Below the pieces are notes generated by a model. That model worked only from the letters and a program-made list of their open reading frames with translations. It did no database searches and was not told the DNA's origin. Positions 34,579-42,090 of a stretch of 42,090 nucleotides of DNA are shown one piece after another. The DNA is from Candidatus Poribacteria bacterium (GTDB lineage Bacteria; Poribacteria; WGA-4E; WGA-3G): NCBI GenBank assembly GCA_022827185.1, contig JAJDTM010000050.1, positions 68,743-110,832 on the forward strand, written 5' to 3'. Positions within the stretch are counted from its first letter, which is position 1. Every line of letters begins with the position of its first letter. The translations under genes and the position numbers were made by a program.

Positions 34579-34902
34579 ATGGCTTTTTTTGAATTAAGGC
34601 AGTACAGAACGCAACCCGGTCAACGCGAAAACTGGGTGAAATATATGGAAGAAACAATCCTACCGTTCCAAATTTCTAAGGGGATGGTTGTAATTGGCAG
34701 TTTTATCGGTGAAGAGGAAGACGATCTTTACGTCTGGATCCGACGGTTCGAGAGCGAAGAACAGCGTGAGCAACTTTACGCAGCGGTTTATGAAGACGAT
34801 CGCTGGGTAAACGAAATTTCACCACGCGTCGGAGAACTCATTGACAGATCAAAAATCGTTGTCACACGGCTTGAACCGACTTCACGCTCAGCACATCAGT
34901 AA
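34579..34902 (+). CDS. NIPSNAP family protein
   Basis: This 107-aa protein is a single ferredoxin-like alpha/beta domain of the NIPSNAP family: FFELRQYRTQPGQRENWVKY at the start, then the pattern VIGSFIGEEEDDLYVWIRRF and a closing helix. In bacteria these small domains often accompany oxygenases and sugar-catabolic genes, and their biochemical role is unclear. It precedes a PhyH gene by about 100 bp. A strong AAGGAG ribosome-binding site supports the start. Confidence 0.9.
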   Translation: MAFFELRQYRTQPGQRENWVKYMEETILPFQISKGMVVIGSFIGEEEDDLYVWIRRFESEEQREQLYAAVYEDDRWVNEISPRVGELIDRSKIVVTRLEPTSRSAHQ

Positions 34903-34909
34903 AATAGGA

Positions 34910-34979
34910 CTACGGCACACGGCGTGTGCCTGCTACCTTAGTAAGATAGATGCTACGGCACACGGCGTGTGCCTGCTAC
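34910..34979. repeat. Tandem REP-like repeat, two copies
   Basis: Two identical 27-bp units (34910-34936 and 34953-34979), 43 nt apart, each contain GGCACAC-GGC-GTGTGCC flanked by CTAC on both sides. On the minus strand each begins GTAG. The arms equal those at 8214-8230. The array ends 6 bp before the ribosome-binding site of the PhyH gene. Confidence 0.9.
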
Positions 34980-34998
34980 TTTTAATGGAGGTGTCTCA

Positions 34999-35745
34999 AT
35001 GGGCCCCAAAGAAAAATATCTGTTTGATCTCTGGGGATACGTGAACATTGAAGGCGTTTTAGGGGCTGAAGAACTCGCGGAACTGAATGCCCTTATCGAT
35101 GCACAAGATTACCCGGATCCAGTGGATGATAATGTCCATTCGCAACGGTTCGGCGGATTCTTGAGTTGGGAGAACGACGCGTTCCGTAAACTCCTCAACC
35201 ATCCTCATGTTATGCCGTTTTTGGCGGAGATCGTCGGTCCAAAATTCCGATTAGATCACGTCTATGGCATCTTAATGATAGAAGGTAACCCAGGCGGGAC
35301 GCTCCACGGTGGCGGCACGCCTTATGATCCGTCACAATACTATGTTTTCCGAAACGACCGGATGTATAACGGATTAACCGTCGTCTCCTGGGCACTAACC
35401 GATATGCTACCCGAACACGGTGGCTTCTGTTGTATCCCGGGCAGCCATAAGAGTAACTACCCGTGTCCGCCGGAATTCCGACCGGTGGTAGACAACGAAA
35501 CCTGCATGGCACCGGTACACCAGAAGGCAGGGGATGTGGTCATCTTTACGGAGGCGTTAACACACGGCACGCTCCCGTGGACTGCCTCACATGAACGCCG
35601 CTCGATCCTATTCAAGTACTCACCAGGGCACGCCTCATGGGGACAAGGCAGATACGATGACGAACTTCGCAACCTGATGTCAGAGGAAGATCAGAAGTTA
35701 ATGCTCGAACCACCGTACGTCGCACACCGCAAACCGGTCGTCTAA
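34999..35745 (+). CDS. PhyH-like dioxygenase, divergent subfamily
   Basis: This 248-aa protein starts at the ATG at 34999, preceded by GGAGGTG; a longer frame from 34969 would begin within the repeat. The family signature DMLPEHGGFCCIPGSHKSNY is clear. The distal histidine H189 (ALTHGTLPW) and arginines R200-R201 are in place. The canonical HxD pair is not visible: the expected region reads TLHGGGTPYDPS, where H103 and D110 are candidates but too far apart for HxD. It may be a variant oxygenase or a non-iron member. It is convergent with the enolase-superfamily gene. Confidence 0.85.
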   Translation: MGPKEKYLFDLWGYVNIEGVLGAEELAELNALIDAQDYPDPVDDNVHSQRFGGFLSWENDAFRKLLNHPHVMPFLAEIVGPKFRLDHVYGILMIEGNPGGTLHGGGTPYDPSQYYVFRNDRMYNGLTVVSWALTDMLPEHGGFCCIPGSHKSNYPCPPEFRPVVDNETCMAPVHQKAGDVVIFTEALTHGTLPWTASHERRSILFKYSPGHASWGQGRYDDELRNLMSEEDQKLMLEPPYVAHRKPVV

Positions 35746-35787
35746 GCATGGGGCAAGTTAAAGGAGCGTTTTCTACGTCTCTTTGAT

Positions 35788-35812
35788 GGCAAGGTTGCAA
35801 AACCTTGCCTAC
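35788..35812. repeat. REP-like palindrome between convergent genes
   Basis: GGCAAGGTT-GCAA-AACCTTGCC (35788-35809) is followed by TAC, so the minus strand reads GTAG plus a 9-bp stem. It lies between the 3' ends of the PhyH and dehydratase genes and could also act as a two-way terminator. Confidence 0.7.
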
Positions 35813-35830
35813 TGACAACTGATAACTAAC

Positions 35831-36976
35831 TTACCAATCCGCCACGCTGCCGTCGGTATCGTAATAATACTCACCGCCGAGTTCTTCAGGATAGGTGTCG
35901 AGCGTCTGTTCCGCCTCTTTCGCATCGATCTCAAAGCCGAGTCCGGGTTTTGTCGGTAATTCAATATGTCCGTCTTTAACCTGCCAATCCTCAATGAACA
36001 AGCCGTCACCTAACCCAGGGTCAATCTGTTCTTGGATCAGGAAATTCGGTACAACGGCATCCACATGAAGGGAGGCAGAAAAAGCGACGGGACCGATAGC
36101 ACAATGCGGTGCGATGTGCATATAATAAACCTCCGCCATGTTCGCGATCTTCTTCAACTCAGTGATGCCACCGGCATGGGAGGTATCGGGTTGTAGGTAA
36201 GCGACCGCCTGTTTTTCAAATACTTCTCGAAACCCCCAACGCGTCAGCAGCCGTTCACCTGTGGCAATCGGGAACGGCACATGGTCGGAGACCAGTTTGA
36301 GCGCGTCTACATTCTCTTGTGGAACAGGTTCCTCAACAAACATCGGGCGCATCCCTTTAAGTTCATGACAAATCTCAATGGCGAGGGCAGGTGTCATCTT
36401 ACCGTGGAAATCGAAGGCGAGTTCAACATCAGGACCGACCCACTCGCGCATGAGATAGGCGCGTTCTACAAATTCGTCAATAACCGCGGGAGGTTCGTGT
36501 CCACGCCACTTGCCGCCGGGACCACTTTTAAACGCCGTATAGCCGCCTTTTTGTTGTAAAAATTCGAGACGCTCTTTCGCAGCGGCTTTGCCTTCGTCCG
36601 TCAGACTGCCGATGCCCCAATGCGCATAGACGCGGATACGGTCTCGTACGGCACCACCCAAAAGTTGATAGGCAGGCACGTCGTAGTATTTACCAGCGAT
36701 GTCCCACAATGCTTGATCAATCCCTGATAGCGCGGACATCAAGATATTCCCGCCTCGGAAAAAGGCGGAACGATAGACGTGTTGCCAGTGATGCTCAATC
36801 CGCAGCGGATCTTTGCCAATAAAATAGTCGGCAAGTTCCGTGACAGCCATACACGTACTTCTGGGTTTACCTTCAAGTGTCGTTTCACCCCAGCCGACGA
36901 TACCCGTATCTGTCGTAATTTTGACGAGTCGCGTTCGGCGACGCGGGTAGAATTGTTCAATCGTAGTAATCTTCAT
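35831..36976 (-). CDS. Mandelate racemase/galactonate dehydratase-like enzyme (enolase superfamily)
   Basis: This 381-aa protein has the (beta/alpha)7-beta barrel ligands of the superfamily: D189 with H191 (AFDFHGKM), E215/E216 (VEEPVPQ) and E241 (TGERL). The acid/base pair D264 (LQPDTSH) and H287 (YMHIAPH) follows. The DFHG form with histidine two residues after the metal-binding Asp is that of D-galactonate dehydratase-type members, so dehydration of a sugar acid to a 2-keto-3-deoxy acid is the best guess. It is transcribed away from the sulfatase at 37111 and sits with sulfatase and glycerate kinase genes, fitting sugar-acid breakdown. Confidence 0.9.
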   Translation of the reverse strand: MKITTIEQFYPRRRTRLVKITTDTGIVGWGETTLEGKPRSTCMAVTELADYFIGKDPLRIEHHWQHVYRSAFFRGGNILMSALSGIDQALWDIAGKYYDVPAYQLLGGAVRDRIRVYAHWGIGSLTDEGKAAAKERLEFLQQKGGYTAFKSGPGGKWRGHEPPAVIDEFVERAYLMREWVGPDVELAFDFHGKMTPALAIEICHELKGMRPMFVEEPVPQENVDALKLVSDHVPFPIATGERLLTRWGFREVFEKQAVAYLQPDTSHAGGITELKKIANMAEVYYMHIAPHCAIGPVAFSASLHVDAVVPNFLIQEQIDPGLGDGLFIEDWQVKDGHIELPTKPGLGFEIDAKEAEQTLDTYPEELGGEYYYDTDGSVADW

Positions 36977-36989
36977 TAGTATTCCTTAC

Positions 36990-37090
36990 GTAGCCTTCAG
37001 CCATCAGCCTTCAGCCGTCAGCAAGAGAACTATGGTTTAACATTCTCTTTGCTGATAGCCGATAGCCATTCCTGCTGACAACCGACAGCC
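36990..37090. repeat. cagcc/tcagc repeats and hairpin in a divergent promoter region
   Basis: Short repeats of the type (t)cagcc(at/tt/gt)cagc run from 36990 to 37020 and similar units from 37050 to 37090. CAGCAAGAGAA (37019-37029) and TTCTCTTTGCTG (37043-37054) form a stem with one bulge. The element fills most of the 134-bp gap between the divergent dehydratase and sulfatase genes, so it must overlap their promoters. Confidence 0.6.
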
Positions 37091-37110
37091 CAATTATAGG
37101 AGTGAAACAC

Positions 37111-38448
37111 ATGTCCTCACAACCTAATGTCTTGTTCATGATTGCCGACGACCATCGGTGGGATGCCATCGGCGGTATGGGTGACCCAACAGTGAAAACA
37201 CCGACTATGGACTCGCTCATGGCACGCGGAACAACCTTCCGCCAGACCCACATCATGGGTTCGCTTTCTGGAGCAGTTTGTGTTCCGAGTCGCGCTGCTG
37301 TTCTCACAAGTGCGAGTCTATTCCGAAGCGGTGCAAACCAGATTAACCGAGATTATGCTATCTGGCCCGAGGTAATGCGTCAAGCAGGTTATCACACATT
37401 TTTTTCTGGTAAATGGCACAATGACCGACAAACGTTTGCAGATAGTTTTGATGACGGTGGGACAATTTTCTTCGGTGGAATGGGCGATCAATATAAAGTG
37501 CCAATTTTTGATTTCGATCCGACCGGTGCCTATCCGAAAGATGCCAGATATATTGGTGACAAGTTTTCTACCGAACTGTTTACCGATTCCGCTGTGCAAT
37601 TTATAGAAAACTACGACCAAACGAACCCTTTTTTCCTCTATCTCTCTTTCACTTCACCGCACGATCCGAGAACACCTCCTGGAGAATACGCGACAATGTA
37701 TCCACCAGCGGAGGTACCTGTTCCAGAGAACTTCTATCCGGAACACCCGTTTGACAACGGCGAAATGCGTATCCGAGACGAAGTACTCGCTCCGTTCCCA
37801 CGAACACCTGAAATCGTTCAACAACATATTGCCGATTACTACGGGATGATTACCAGCCAAGATGCCGAAATGGGACGCTTGCTAAACACATTGGAAGCCA
37901 ATGGACATCTTGACAACACCATTGTCATCTATACTGCCGACCACGGACTCGCTGTCGGACAACACGGACTGCTCGGAAAACAGAACCTCTACGACCATAG
38001 TATCCGCGTACCTTCCATATTTGCCGGACCAGGGATCCCCGAGGGGGCAACAGTTGATGCACTCACTTACCTCTATGATGTCTTTCCGACCGTCTGTGAC
38101 CTAACCAGTGTCGAGTGCCCGGATACGACTGAAGGGAAAAGTTTAGTCCCGCTAATGGAGGGGTGTGTAGAACGGGTGCGAGCCACAGTCTTCGCCGCGT
38201 ATAAAGATATTCACCGCACCATCAGTGATGGACGTTGGAAACTCATCCGTTATTATGTCTCTGAAGAAACAGGCAAAGGCACGGATTGCATCCAATTCTT
38301 CGACTTAGAGCAGGATCCGTGGGAGACAACAAACCTTGCCGATCTGCCTGAACATGCTGACCGCATCCGTTCACTTGCTGCAGATATGAAAATGTGGCAA
38401 GCCGAGACGGACGATTTCATGAAAGACACACCGGTATTGTTACAGTAG
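37111..38448 (+). CDS. Sulfatase (type I, formylglycine-dependent)
   Basis: This 445-aa enzyme starts at the ATG at 37111, 8 nt after AGGAG; a GTG at 37102 overlaps that ribosome-binding site. The formylglycine motif is C57-V-P-S-R61 followed by AAVLTS. Metal ligands D13-D14 (IADDHRWD) and the later YTADHGLAVGQHGLLGK are intact. The layout resembles iduronate- or choline-sulfatase-like members acting on sugar sulfates. No signal peptide is present. It should release sulfate from a small imported substrate, which the neighbouring dehydratase and glycerate kinase could then process (inference). Confidence 0.93.
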   Translation: MSSQPNVLFMIADDHRWDAIGGMGDPTVKTPTMDSLMARGTTFRQTHIMGSLSGAVCVPSRAAVLTSASLFRSGANQINRDYAIWPEVMRQAGYHTFFSGKWHNDRQTFADSFDDGGTIFFGGMGDQYKVPIFDFDPTGAYPKDARYIGDKFSTELFTDSAVQFIENYDQTNPFFLYLSFTSPHDPRTPPGEYATMYPPAEVPVPENFYPEHPFDNGEMRIRDEVLAPFPRTPEIVQQHIADYYGMITSQDAEMGRLLNTLEANGHLDNTIVIYTADHGLAVGQHGLLGKQNLYDHSIRVPSIFAGPGIPEGATVDALTYLYDVFPTVCDLTSVECPDTTEGKSLVPLMEGCVERVRATVFAAYKDIHRTISDGRWKLIRYYVSEETGKGTDCIQFFDLEQDPWETTNLADLPEHADRIRSLAADMKMWQAETDDFMKDTPVLLQ

Positions 38449-38528
38449 TAGGCACGCGCCGTCATGCCGTAACCAGTTGGAAGATTAGAAGGACAACCTT
38501 CTTTTCTTCCACGCTTCCATCCTTCCAA
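38448..38528. repeat. Degenerate REP-like element and GGAAG/CTTCC inverted repeat
   Basis: GTAG at 38448-38451 leads into GGCACG...CATGCC (38451-38468), a weakened palindrome of the GGCACAC type. TTGGAAG (38477-38483) pairs with CTTCCAA (38522-38528), enclosing AGAAGG-ACAA-CCTTCT (38487-38502). The second part resembles the element at 7061-7125. Both lie between convergent genes and may serve as a terminator. Confidence 0.5.
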
Positions 38529-38534
38529 CCTTTC

Positions 38535-39683
38535 TTAACTTTCCAATCCACTATGACCAATAGCAATTAATCGTGCAGCCTGCTCCGCCGTGTCAGCGAT
38601 TAACCGCGACGCGTCCGCAACAGCGTCCGCTAATTCCATTGGCTCTTGTACAATGCCCAACATCGCATCAATGCCCGCTTCGTAAACGGCTTCAGCCCCT
38701 TCAGCGATGCCCCCCGCAATCGCAATCACAGGGATGTTGTGTGTCTTCGCGACCTTCGCAACACCGACGGGTGTCTTCCCGAATGCCGTCTGAAAATCGA
38801 GTTGCCCCTCACCCGTAAAAACGATAGCGGCACCCTTCACCCGTTCTCTGAGGTTGACGGCATCAACCATAATATCAACCCCGAGTCGTAATTCGGCGTT
38901 GAGAAATGCCATCAATCCGGCACCGAGTCCACCAGCAGCCCCTGCTCCCGGTATGTCGTTAAAAGATTTTCCAAGGGTCCGTGTCAAGACTTCGTCAAAA
39001 TGTGCGAGATGTGCATCTAACGTTTCAATCATCTCAGGCGTGGCACCCTTCTGCGGTCCATAGACGTATGATGCACCTTCGGGACCCGTCAACGGATTGT
39101 TGACATCGCAAGCGACAACGGTTTCAGTTTCGGCAACTGCCGGATGTAAACCCGATACATCTATTGATGCCAATTGTCCGAGCCCTCCACCGCCGTGGGG
39201 TACCTGTTCGCCATTTGCATCCAGTAACCGAACACCAAGTGCCTCCGCCATACCGGTGCCGCCGTCGTTTGTCGCGCTGCCGCCGATACCGATAATTAAG
39301 CGTCTGCACCCTGCTTCCAGAGCGGCGTGGATGAGCTGCCCGGTGCCATAAGTGGTGGTACGGAGTGGATTCCGTTCGTGTGGTGCGACAAGCGTGAGAC
39401 CGGAGGCGGATGCCATCTCAATGACAGCGGTCTCGCCATCGGCGAGGATGCCAAACTGTGCGTCAATTGCGTTCCCTAACGGGGCAAGCACGCGTTGTGT
39501 TCGGAGGTGCCCCCCGGTGGCATCAACGAGCGACTGCACCGTACCTTCGCCGCCGTCTGCCATCGGGATTTTATCAATAATGGCATTAGGAAACACGCGA
39601 CGGAGTCCTTGCTCAATCGCATTCGCAGCTTCAAGCGCACTCACGCTTCCCTTAAATGAATCAGGTGCGACTATAATTTTCAT
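38535..39683 (-). CDS. Glycerate kinase (GlxK/GarK type)
   Basis: This 382-aa protein starts at the ATG at 39683, because MKIIVAPDSFKGSVSALEAA is the invariant family N-terminus; a frame extending to 39746 adds unrelated residues. Further motifs: PMADGGEGTVQ, GIGGSATNDGGTGMAEALG and GAAGGLGAGL. It phosphorylates D-glycerate with ATP, the last step of glucarate, galactarate or glyoxylate routes. Together with the sugar-acid dehydratase at 35831 it would link acidic-sugar catabolism to glycolysis. The gap 39684-40023 (340 bp) holds acttacgcaa at 39825-39834 and a TTGTGG/CCACAA palindrome at 39840-39859, and I see no clear promoter. Confidence 0.94.
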   Translation of the reverse strand: MKIIVAPDSFKGSVSALEAANAIEQGLRRVFPNAIIDKIPMADGGEGTVQSLVDATGGHLRTQRVLAPLGNAIDAQFGILADGETAVIEMASASGLTLVAPHERNPLRTTTYGTGQLIHAALEAGCRRLIIGIGGSATNDGGTGMAEALGVRLLDANGEQVPHGGGGLGQLASIDVSGLHPAVAETETVVACDVNNPLTGPEGASYVYGPQKGATPEMIETLDAHLAHFDEVLTRTLGKSFNDIPGAGAAGGLGAGLMAFLNAELRLGVDIMVDAVNLRERVKGAAIVFTGEGQLDFQTAFGKTPVGVAKVAKTHNIPVIAIAGGIAEGAEAVYEAGIDAMLGIVQEPMELADAVADASRLIADTAEQAARLIAIGHSGLES

Positions 39684-39824
39684 AGTGGGAAGTCTATCAC
39701 AAGTGCCGCAATCTGTCAAGTTCGGGCAATTTCGGATTTCTGACAACTGACACCTGATTATTTCTTACGATTTTTCTAAAATTATGCACCTTTTTCGCTG
39801 ACAAATTGTGTCATTGATAACAGG

Positions 39825-39859
39825 ACTTACGCAAATCCGTTGTGGGTCTTAATCCACAA
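39825..39859. repeat. acttacgcaa motif with adjacent TTGTGG/CCACAA palindrome
   Basis: The decamer acttacgcaa (39825-39834) is shared with 7028-7037 and, in both places, opens a stretch of inverted repeats. TTGTGG (39840-39845) pairs with CCACAA (39854-39859). It may be the end of a decayed insertion element. Confidence 0.4.
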
Positions 39860-40023
39860 ATTCCAGATTTTTTCAAATTATGCGAATTTTCAGTCCAAAG
39901 TTTCGTCTTTAATATTAGAGGATATGAACCGTATCGCGCCGCGTAATTTTACAAGATTCGGCATCTGAGTAAACGTTTTGGTGGATACGGCTACGACCCA
40001 ACTGTTCATTAGGAGGACACCTC

Positions 40024-42048
40024 ATGGAAAGAGAAAGCGATGTTCAACTCATTCAGAGAATATTATCGGGGGATGAAGCGGCGTTTGGTGTCTTGGTCGA
40101 AAAGCACCAGAAAAGTGTCCACGCCCTTGCGTGGCGGAAGATCGGCGATTTTCACGATGCCGAGGAGATTACACAAGATACCTTCCTTCAGGTGTACAAA
40201 AAACTGCCGACACTTAAAGACCCCTATAAATTTGCTGGGTGGCTGTATGTCATTGCAAACCGACTCTGTGTTGATTGGATACGGAAGAAAGATCTTGGGA
40301 TACAATCGCTGGAGGACACACCTGTGGAAGAAATTGAGAAAACCTCTTATACGCATCACGTATCGGAGCAAGCGGAGATAGCTAGCTCCGAACGTCGCCG
40401 TGAGATCGTCAAAAAACTTCTGACAAAACTACCAGAGAGTGAACGGACAGTCATGACGCTCCATTATCTCGGCGAAATGACGGTCAAAGAAATTAGCAAG
40501 TTCTTAGGGGTCTCAGTCAGCGCGATTCACAATCGACTGTATCGGGCACGAAAACGGTTAAAAGCGCAAGAGGAACGCTTCGTTCAAGAAGTCCTCAGCA
40601 GTGTGCAGATACCGATAAGTGTGAAACAAAATATCATGCGGCGGGCCGCCGACATAAAACTTACACCGACCCCGGCTTCAAAACCGTTGCTCCCATGGGC
40701 AGCTGTCGGCACCGCCGTGGTTTTGGTTGCCTTATTGCTCGGTGTGAGCAATCAACACCTTATCCGTTTTCAGAGACCCTATAGTTTCGAGGCATCGTCT
40801 GAACCTACCATTGAGATCATTGATACCGATATCGTTCTCGATATTGCGTCAAAACCTGCTGTGCGAAATCAGGTGGGACGTGCTGTGAATGCTGCTAAAA
40901 GCAGTAGTGCCGGTTTACAAACTTCTGCGGGTGATGAAATACCCAATGTTTCGGAGGATTCACTCAGAGTTTCGGAGACACACTGGATGCCGGATCCTGC
41001 ACTCCGACAGGCGGTTCGAGAAAAACTTGATATTCCGGCAGATGTCCCTTTGACCCCAACGTATCTTCAACAACACTTAACAAGTCTCGATGTGCGGTAC
41101 GAAGGAATTGTTGATCTTACAGGTTTAGAGCATGCGACTGATTTACAGGCACTTATTCTGATAGAAAACAAGATTCACGATCTATCTCCTCTGTCCGGTC
41201 TAACGGAACTTGGTTTTCTTGATTTGGGCGGCAACCAGATTTCAGACCTACGTCCGCTGGCGGGACTCACGCGTTTAGAGACTTTACACATTTGGCGGAA
41301 CCGAATAGAAGATATTTCGCCACTCACTGGATTAATTAATCTGAAAAAGTTGTTGATAGAGAATAATGATATTAAGGATTTTTCGCCCCTTGATACGTTG
41401 AGCCACTTAGAGGTTGTAAACATTAATGGCAATTTTCGGGTCGGCGATTATGTATCGAGGATTGCAGTAGCACCTCGTATCAAAGATAGGGATTACCCTT
41501 CAATCTTTGCGGCGGGGTCGGGCAACGCTATTCTCAACTTACCAAACCTATCTGATGATGAGAAACTCATATACCACGATCTGTTTTGGGGTGGACTGGG
41601 GTTTCACCTGCAATGGCATCCTACACCTGACGGGTTTCGGTTCTTTGGTAGGATAGACGATGCTTATTGGAAAAGAGAGTATCTGCTTTCACAAAATCCT
41701 AACTTTATAAGACTTGTGAGTCTTGACTACACCGATGCCGATCTTGGGGATTATCCTGAAGATTGGCCGTATTGGATAAAAGATGAGAACGGCAATCGCG
41801 TTCGAGCTTCTGCTGGTGATTCAGACTTCCTGATAGACTTTACACACCCTGTCGTGCAGGATCTTCTCATTCAGAAAGCCATTGCCGTAGCAAAATGTGG
41901 TCTCTACGACGGTATCTTCTTGGGTGGGTGGCAGGAAGATCAGGCGACGCTTATAGTGGATCCCGAAAATAAGTTTACATTTTTTGAGATTTATGTCAGT
42001 CTTTATGATTATGACTTATTCAACAGATTTGCGCAAATGCGTGCTTGA
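40024..42048 (+). CDS. ECF sigma factor fused to a membrane helix, leucine-rich repeats and a glycoside-hydrolase-like domain; 3' end disrupted
   Basis: This 674-aa frame starts after AGGAGG. Residues 5-90 are sigma region 2 (DAEEITQDTFLQVYKKL, FAGWLYVIANRLCVDWIRK). Residues 128-180 are region 4 (LPESERTVMTLHYLGEMTVK, then an HTH ending in IHNRLYRARKRLK). A membrane helix lies at 221-241. About 350-470 are five leucine-rich repeats (LTGLEHATDLQALILIENKI). About 480-655 resemble a TIM-barrel glycoside-hydrolase-like region (FIDFTHP-type LIDFTHPVVQDLLIQKAI, then GLYDGIFLGG). The sigma part faces the cytoplasm and the rest the periplasm, so it could sense a surface signal directly. The C-terminal ~20 residues are read from an IS630-type element that starts at 42011 in another frame, so the protein is truncated relative to its ancestor. 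Confidence 0.85.
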   Translation: MERESDVQLIQRILSGDEAAFGVLVEKHQKSVHALAWRKIGDFHDAEEITQDTFLQVYKKLPTLKDPYKFAGWLYVIANRLCVDWIRKKDLGIQSLEDTPVEEIEKTSYTHHVSEQAEIASSERRREIVKKLLTKLPESERTVMTLHYLGEMTVKEISKFLGVSVSAIHNRLYRARKRLKAQEERFVQEVLSSVQIPISVKQNIMRRAADIKLTPTPASKPLLPWAAVGTAVVLVALLLGVSNQHLIRFQRPYSFEASSEPTIEIIDTDIVLDIASKPAVRNQVGRAVNAAKSSSAGLQTSAGDEIPNVSEDSLRVSETHWMPDPALRQAVREKLDIPADVPLTPTYLQQHLTSLDVRYEGIVDLTGLEHATDLQALILIENKIHDLSPLSGLTELGFLDLGGNQISDLRPLAGLTRLETLHIWRNRIEDISPLTGLINLKKLLIENNDIKDFSPLDTLSHLEVVNINGNFRVGDYVSRIAVAPRIKDRDYPSIFAAGSGNAILNLPNLSDDEKLIYHDLFWGGLGFHLQWHPTPDGFRFFGRIDDAYWKREYLLSQNPNFIRLVSLDYTDADLGDYPEDWPYWIKDENGNRVRASAGDSDFLIDFTHPVVQDLLIQKAIAVAKCGLYDGIFLGGWQEDQATLIVDPENKFTFFEIYVSLYDYDLFNRFAQMRA

Positions 42049-42090
42049 TTTCATCAATGAGGGTGGCAGTAAAGCAGAGGCTGAACGGAC
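42011..42090 (+). mobile_element. IS630-family transposase, 5' end only
   Basis: From the ATG at 42011 the +1 frame relative to the sigma gene reads MTYSTDLRKCVLDFINEGGS then KAEAER, up to the window edge. This matches the N-terminal helix-turn-helix of IS630-type transposases ('MxYSxDLRxRVxxFVxxGGSxxEAAxxF'). The rest of the element and its right end lie beyond 42090. The left inverted repeat must be between roughly 41950 and 42010 but I cannot place it by eye. Confidence 0.75.

Noticed and set aside
34910..34979. CRISPR or integron attachment site
   Set aside because: Only two direct repeats, no cas or integrase gene nearby, and the same stem occurs singly at 8214-8230.

Overview
The window looks like a chromosomal contig of an uncultured bacterium of the Candidatus Poribacteria type, or a close relative in that part of the tree. 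This is an inference from gene content: three phytanoyl-CoA dioxygenase (PhyH) proteins, two sulfatases, an enolase-superfamily sugar-acid dehydratase, glycerate kinase, a fused glyQS gene, PorV-like and T9SS-like C-terminal domains, HEAT-repeat lipoproteins and an ECF sigma factor with a long extracytoplasmic tail. Perfect or near-perfect sigma70-type promoters are visible in front of several operons.

Layout. 1-2122 (minus): a PhyH gene followed by a transporter related to ATP/ADP translocases that runs off the left edge. 2391-7005 (plus): one tightly packed run with its own promoter, made of an adenine DNA methyltransferase, a small lipoprotein, a TaqI-type DNA-recognition protein, an SDR epimerase and a PhyH. 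7147-9571: a malate/lactate-type dehydrogenase and two tandem paralogous lipoproteins of unknown function. 9582-13591: a housekeeping block of phoH, ybeY, a CorC/HlyC-type membrane protein, tRNA-Pro(CGG) and recO. 13675-20908: a TonB-dependent receptor, an HhH-GPD-like protein, a hicBA toxin-antitoxin pair, a small membrane protein, a GT39-type glycosyltransferase and a truncated HigA-like antitoxin. 20971-25041: a large secreted protein with a T9SS/FlgD-like C-terminal domain and a PorV/PorQ-family outer-membrane protein. 25167-27122: a small conserved gene, a sulfatase and two remnants of retropepsin-like protease genes. 27462-34433: glyQS and a 1282-aa HEAT-repeat lipoprotein. 34579-39683: NIPSNAP, a third PhyH, an enolase-superfamily dehydratase, a second sulfatase and glycerate kinase, a set that fits breakdown of sulfated or acidic sugars. 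40024-42090: an ECF sigma factor fused through a membrane helix to leucine-rich repeats and a glycoside-hydrolase-like domain, cut at its 3' end by an IS630-type transposase that leaves the window.

The most unusual signal is a set of short palindromes that nearly all carry GTAG next to the stem (CTAC when read on the other strand). That is the hallmark of REP sequences moved by RAYT (Y1) transposases. They lie in intergenic gaps and, strikingly, inside glyQS: two identical 25-bp copies with a 42-nt period make up the linker between the alpha and beta parts of glycyl-tRNA synthetase, and a third palindrome sits in the beta part.
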